From positions 62,001-126,000 of the forward strand of contig NZ_AUAX01000007.1 in assembly GCF_000428945.1 (NCBI RefSeq): a DNA stretch of 64,000 nt, in the 5' to 3' direction. The DNA is from Hamadaea tsunoensis DSM 44101. Lineage in GTDB: Bacteria > Actinomycetota > Actinomycetes > Mycobacteriales > Micromonosporaceae. The notes beneath the pieces are model-generated. The model was not told where the DNA came from. It saw only the letters and a program-made list of their open reading frames with translations, and searched no databases. The position numbers and the translations under genes were made by a program. Positions within the stretch are counted from its first letter, which is position 1, and every line of letters starts with the position of its first letter. Positions 60,203-64,000 of the stretch are shown here, piece by piece.

Positions 60203-60649
60203 ATGACGATGAAGAGGTGGTTGGCGACAGCGGCGGCCGTCGTCGCTGGGATCGGGGCGGCCCTGGTGGTCCCTCAGCCGGCTTTGGCCAGCGACTGCTG
60301 GGCGGCAGGCTGTGACCTGGTGTGGCCGTTCACGAACTATTCGTACTCCGGGCCGTATTCGAACTGCGGCAACAATGGGGCGTACGTCGTGCAGACAAAG
60401 TACGCCGAGGACTTCTCGGTGTCGCTGTGGTATTCCACCGGCTGCAATTCCAACTGGGCGACCATCAGCTTCCCGCCTGGCGGTGGTCTGCACCACGTGT
60501 CGGTCTACAGCAAGAGCTCGGCGCCGGACGACAACGGCCGTGACGCGAGTTCGGCGGACGGATGGAACGCCACATACATGGTGGATGGTCGCTACCTCGC
60601 ACAGGCGTGTGCCAGCAAAACCACCGTGGTCTGCACGGGTTGGTTCTGA
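60203..60649 (+). CDS. Small secreted Cys-containing protein (DUF2690-like)
   Basis: A 148-aa protein with a signal peptide (MTMKRWLATAAAVVAGIGAA, cleavage near ALA|SDCW). The mature part has six Cys (SDCWAAGCDL, YSNCGNNG, STGCNSNW, AQACAS, VVCTGW) and a DFSVSLWYSTGCNSNWATIS block. That block resembles the YSxxCxAxWA segment of DUF2690 extracellular proteins. Function unknown. It stands alone. Confidence 0.77.
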   Translation: MTMKRWLATAAAVVAGIGAALVVPQPALASDCWAAGCDLVWPFTNYSYSGPYSNCGNNGAYVVQTKYAEDFSVSLWYSTGCNSNWATISFPPGGGLHHVSVYSKSSAPDDNGRDASSADGWNATYMVDGRYLAQACASKTTVVCTGWF

Positions 60650-60947
60650 ACGGCCGCGATACAACTCCGGCGTTGGAGCGGCCGTAACGACAGCTGGATC
60701 TTGTCGGCAGACGACCAGGCACCCGCCCATCTCGGCAACTTAGAGACTATGCGCAGGATCGATGTCCAGCCATGAGCGGACTTCGTACACAAGGCCGGCA
60801 CAGCGATACGCGGCGATCAAGCTCGTCGCGGCATGTGACTGTCCACCCGGCAGTCGTCGGATTCCGGATCGTGGTCGCTGCGATCGCGTCAACGTTGATC
60901 GGCGCCGGGCTCAGCGTGCCGGCCGCCATCGTCGGTGCTGACCCCTC

Positions 60948-61118
60948 ATGGCCGCTCTCGACCTCTTCGGCCGCCGCTGGAACCTGCGCGTCGTCTGGGA
61001 ACTGCGGCATGGGCCGGTCGGGTTCCGCGATCTGCGGCAGCGCTGCGACAACATGTCTTCCAGCGTCCTCGGCCCTGAGCGCGGACGGCAAGGATTGAAC
61101 CCTGGAAGCACTCCCTAG
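60948..61118 (+). pseudogene. Truncated HxlR-family regulator fragment
   Basis: A 56-codon frame begins MAALDLFGRRWNLRVVWELR and continues HGPVGFRDLRQRCDNMSSSVL, the start of the HxlR winged helix (ALxLLGxRWTLxILRELRxGPxRFxELxR). Similarity ends at about 61065, and the frame then runs into unrelated sequence and stops. A stop codon lies just upstream of the ATG, so both ends of the roughly 110-aa domain are lost. Confidence 0.7.
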
Positions 61119-61175
61119 CGCTTTGGAAATCGAATCGGTATGGTGCTTCTGAATCCGAATCGCCGGAGGGTGGCC

Positions 61176-61742
61176 ATGGCTCGCATCCCAGCCCTCGAAC
61201 CGCCGTTCACGCTGGACGTGGAAGCGCAGCTCGCCACGATGATGCCGGCCGGAATGCCTCCAATCGGCCTGTTCCGAACGTTCGCCAGGAACCTGCCGAT
61301 GACCATCGCAATGAGCCCCTGGGGCAGGTACGAACTCGGCCGCTTCCTGTCCATGCCCCTCCGCGAGCGGGAGATCGCCATACTGCGAACCTGCGCGCGA
61401 TGCGGCTGCGAATACGAGTGGGGCGTCCACCTGATGGTCTTTGCCAACCGTGCCGAGCTCACGCCGGCCCAGGTCACCTCGCTCACCTGCGGCTCGCCCG
61501 ACGATCCATGCTGGACGACCGGCCAGGAAGCCACGCTCATCCGCATGGTGGATGCCCTGCACGACTCCTGCGACGTCGACGACAAACTCTGGCAGTCCGC
61601 GCAGGAACTGTTCGACGAGCGGCAACTGCTCGACATACCCCTGCTGTGCGGGTGGTACCACGCGATCTGTTTCGCCGCCCGCACCGCTCGCGTCGAACTC
61701 GAGCCCGGTGCTCCCCGCTTTGTCGACGTCACGGCCGCCTGA
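61176..61742 (+). CDS. Carboxymuconolactone decarboxylase family protein
   Basis: A 188-aa protein; ATG 61176 follows GGAGGG. The AhpD-like site is ILRTCARCGCEYEWGVH, a CxxCxC arrangement with His seven residues after the last Cys. It is preceded by LREREIAILRT, typical of CMD proteins, with DKLWQSAQELFDERQLLDI later. Cytoplasmic; substrate unknown. The length is in the range of CMD proteins with N-terminal extensions. It follows the HxlR relic, a regulator type often paired with such enzymes. Confidence 0.84.
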   Translation: MARIPALEPPFTLDVEAQLATMMPAGMPPIGLFRTFARNLPMTIAMSPWGRYELGRFLSMPLREREIAILRTCARCGCEYEWGVHLMVFANRAELTPAQVTSLTCGSPDDPCWTTGQEATLIRMVDALHDSCDVDDKLWQSAQELFDERQLLDIPLLCGWYHAICFAARTARVELEPGAPRFVDVTAA

Positions 61743-62013
61743 CGGCCGGCCCGCCGGTGGCAGTGGTAAACGCTGCACCCGCGATGGCGAAGGCGGCAGC
61801 CTACCGTTGCGCCGGGGAGACGCCGCGGAAATCGGCAGGGTGCGCCTGCGAGCGTTCTGACATCTCGGGCCGCTGACCGCAGTCGGATTGTGTACGCAGC
61901 GGCCCGATCGGGCACCATCGATCAGTCCGACTATCGCGCCCATTGCGATAAGTGTTCGCCCCGTTACACGCCGCTAGGCTCGCCGTCATCGAGCACCTGG
62001 ATGGAGGCGCGGC

Positions 62014-63342
62014 ATGTATCCCGACGAGGATTCCGACCCGACGACCACGGCCCAGACGACCGAAGGCCAGCCCCACGTTCAGCCTGACCCCCAGCGCGGA
62101 GAAGAAGCGCAGATCCCGCAGATCGAGATCTCGCCCACGGACCTCGGCGACCGGCTGGACAGCGACGACGAAGAGCTGAGGCGCCTCCTCGCGGACAACG
62201 ACTTCGACGACCTGTACGGCACTGGCGATCTGGACCCGTACACGGCGGGCGACCTGGATCCGGTGCAGAACACAGCGATTCTTGCCATGGCCGCCGCCGT
62301 GAACACCGCCGACGAGGACGTGCGCAGCAGCCACGAGCGATACCGGAAACTGTTCACCTCGATATCGCTGGGGACCGAGGAGGAACTGTCGGACGCCAAG
62401 GTAGACATGGACGTCGCGGCTTCCTCAATCCTCGGAGTCGTTCGGCGCACTGGAGACACCGAGGTGCTCCTCGAGATCACCCGCGACATCGGCGCCGAGA
62501 ACGAAACGCAGGGCCGGTACACGATCGAGTTGCGTACCACGCCAACCGAGTTGAGCGACGACACGGGCTGGGATCATCGGGTACACGCGGTGGCATATGC
62601 GGTGTTCCAGATCGAGAACAGCAAGGACCGACCAATCAACCCCAACCCGTACGGCGCCTACGAGATGGAACTGTTCAACGTCGACCATTCCATCTACTTC
62701 CCGGGGGCGGCCAAGGTCACCGGGACGGGCCGGCAGGTGACCGTCGCGATACCCGCCACCGAGCTCGGCTTCGACTGGGCCGCGATGGGACCCGACCACC
62801 GGCGGCAGGGCATCGTCCACGAGTACGTGACACTGCCGTGGTACATCGAGGACTTCACCGATGACGACCTTGTCGAGGGCCTGGGCGCCCGAGGCCGGTT
62901 CGCATACGCCTTCCTCATGTCGGCCATCGCGCGGCTAGCCGGCATCTGGGCGCAGCCGAAGCAACTCGGCCTGCTCAACCGGTTGAGTGTCAAGAACGGA
63001 TGGGTCGTCCGCCCGCGAACCGCGCCGATCCGGATCCTCGACACACTCGGCGGCGACACGGCCGCCCTGGTCCGGTACGCCGTCGGGCAACGGGCGTGCC
63101 CGACAATCGACTGGCCGGGAGCGACGATTCTGTCCGGCAGCCTGACCGCCATGGCCGGGACGTGGAACCTCGCCAAGGCGCACATCCTCAGTGGCCTGCC
63201 GATGGGCGGGCACAATCCGCCGGCCGCCTTCGTAGGGTCGTCAGACGCCCTGCTGTTCGAGTACCGGACGGCACCGGACACCCACGCCGCCCTCTTCTAC
63301 AACCCGGACCGAGCGGCCTTGAACTACGACTTCGACAGCTGA
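62014..63342 (+). CDS. Large acidic protein of unknown function
   Basis: A 442-aa protein. The first ~75 residues are disordered-looking and strongly acidic (MYPDEDSDPTTTAQTTEGQP, NDFDDLYGTGDLDPYTAGDL). Residues ~90-300 look globular, with alternating strands (YTIELRTTPTEL, HRVHAVAYAVFQIENSKDRP, QVTVAIPATELGFDW). The remainder is more helical and Gly/Ala-rich (GTWNLAKAHILSGLPMGGHN). No signal peptide, TM helix or family motif was recognised. The coding look (strong third-position GC, no antisense alternative) is good. Neighbours give no functional clue. Confidence 0.75.
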   Translation: MYPDEDSDPTTTAQTTEGQPHVQPDPQRGEEAQIPQIEISPTDLGDRLDSDDEELRRLLADNDFDDLYGTGDLDPYTAGDLDPVQNTAILAMAAAVNTADEDVRSSHERYRKLFTSISLGTEEELSDAKVDMDVAASSILGVVRRTGDTEVLLEITRDIGAENETQGRYTIELRTTPTELSDDTGWDHRVHAVAYAVFQIENSKDRPINPNPYGAYEMELFNVDHSIYFPGAAKVTGTGRQVTVAIPATELGFDWAAMGPDHRRQGIVHEYVTLPWYIEDFTDDDLVEGLGARGRFAYAFLMSAIARLAGIWAQPKQLGLLNRLSVKNGWVVRPRTAPIRILDTLGGDTAALVRYAVGQRACPTIDWPGATILSGSLTAMAGTWNLAKAHILSGLPMGGHNPPAAFVGSSDALLFEYRTAPDTHAALFYNPDRAALNYDFDS

Positions 63343-63537
63343 CGCGACCGATACCGCGCACGCACAGCAGCCGCGCGCCAGGTGGAGGACGGGGATCCGG
63401 CGCGGCCGCCCGCCGCGCTGACGCCGAGACGGCCCGACGTTCCCGCCCGGCGACCGCTGTCGGGCATTGCGCCGGGCCGCAGGTCGGCGACGCATATCGG
63501 TTGCCGCCGGAGCCACCCCGCCCCCTATCCTCGCGGG

Positions 63538-64000
63538 GTGACGATGGCCTTCATCCGTACGCACACGGCCTTTCGGCGGCTGTGGTCCGCACGTGTCGTG
63601 TCGTTCATGGGCGACTCGATAGGCCTGGTCGCGTTGATCCTCTACGTCGCGGACCGTTCCGGTACCGGCCTCGCCGTCGCCCTGCTCATGCTCGCCGGTG
63701 ACGTCGCGCCGCAGCTGCTGTCGCCCTTCGCGGGCGCTGTCGCCGACCGCTTCGACCTGCGCCGCGTCATGGTCGCCTGCGAGCTGGGCCAGGCGGCGGT
63801 GATGCTGGTGATCGCCGTCCTGCTGCCGCCGTTGCCGCTGCTGATCGTTCTCGTCGCGGCCCGCTCCACGCTGGCCGTCATCTTCCAACCCGCGTCCCGG
63901 TCCGCCATTCCGGCCTTCGTGGCCTCCGACGACCTCCCGCGCGCCAACGCGGCGCTGGGCGCCGGCACCCACGGTCTCGACGTCCTCGGTCCCGTCCTGG
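63538..64000 (+). CDS. MFS transporter, 3' end beyond the window
   Basis: The frame is open from GTG 63538 (or ATG 63544) to the window end, about 154 codons. The first 150 residues include four TM helices and MFS signature loops: FRRLWSARVVSFMGDSIGLV, PFAGAVADRFDLRRVMVACE (the A-motif GxxADRxxxRR) and FQPASRSAIPAFVASDDLPR, ANAALG. This is the DHA3-like exporter pattern (macrolide or multidrug efflux). Direction of transport and substrate cannot be set. Confidence 0.86.
   Translation, partial: MTMAFIRTHTAFRRLWSARVVSFMGDSIGLVALILYVADRSGTGLAVALLMLAGDVAPQLLSPFAGAVADRFDLRRVMVACELGQAAVMLVIAVLLPPLPLLIVLVAARSTLAVIFQPASRSAIPAFVASDDLPRANAALGAGTHGLDVLGPVL

Noticed and set aside
60747..61943. A 398-codon minus-strand frame over the HxlR relic and CMD gene
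   Set aside because: It is antisense to a gene with a clear CxxCxC active site and has no coherent domain.

Overview
The window is about 70% GC, has dense bidirectional genes, GTG starts, GGAGG-type ribosome binding sites and actinomycete families (NB-ARC/TPR regulators, a YcxB protein, LtrA, a CBM2-bearing Ser/Thr kinase, secreted CBM13 enzymes). GTACG/CGTACGC words recur throughout. Together these suggest a filamentous actinobacterium, probably of the Micromonosporaceae; the family-level call is inference. There are no rRNA or tRNA genes and no CRISPR array. This looks like an accessory part of a chromosome.

Layout. 1-9.5 kb: an AhpD-like fragment, a GNAT, a NUDIX enzyme beside a frameshifted TPR regulator, a sulfotransferase/FGE-fold fusion with a second NUDIX and a sugar nucleotidyltransferase, a chloramphenicol-phosphotransferase homologue, a membrane protein, an SRPBCC protein and an XRE regulator. 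9.6-23.4 kb: the centrepiece, a divergent Tc (ABC) toxin locus. The TcA-type pore/translocator (minus strand) is followed 24 bp later by a membrane-anchored beta-propeller gene. The plus strand carries a fused TcB-TcC cocoon whose variable C-terminus looks like a PD-(D/E)XK nuclease. 23.5-29.1 kb: secreted GH28 and GH3 enzymes, the GH3 with two CBM13 lectin cassettes. 29-37.5 kb: a methyltransferase, a TetR/SnoaL divergon with a clear operator, YcxB and DUF1877 proteins, a secreted VWD-domain protein and an NB-ARC/TPR protein. 37.8-42.6 kb: a CPBP protease-histidine kinase-response regulator operon, an IS5 relic, and a divergent SDR/LysR pair.

42.6-52.6 kb: small genes, a kinase with an external CBM2-like domain, LtrA, a strongly folded leader before a MerR-like gene, an iron/redox trio (diiron-type enzyme, CDGSH, hemerythrin), a chain of three coupled micro-ORFs made by a 23-bp tandem repeat, and TspO. 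52.7-64 kb: an overlapping three-gene operon (duplicated-domain protein, Fic-like protein, cyclase-fold protein), a Cys-rich protein with a DUF4157-type leader, a truncated modified-base-reader/Shedu-like nuclease, an ArsR-SRPBCC-VOC operon, secreted and hypothetical proteins and the start of an MFS exporter.

Several gene relics (IS110-like tail, alpha/beta-hydrolase, SnoaL, SDR and HxlR fragments, IS5 5' end) lie between intact genes, so the region has been rearranged repeatedly. All family assignments come from reading motifs by eye; none was confirmed by database search.
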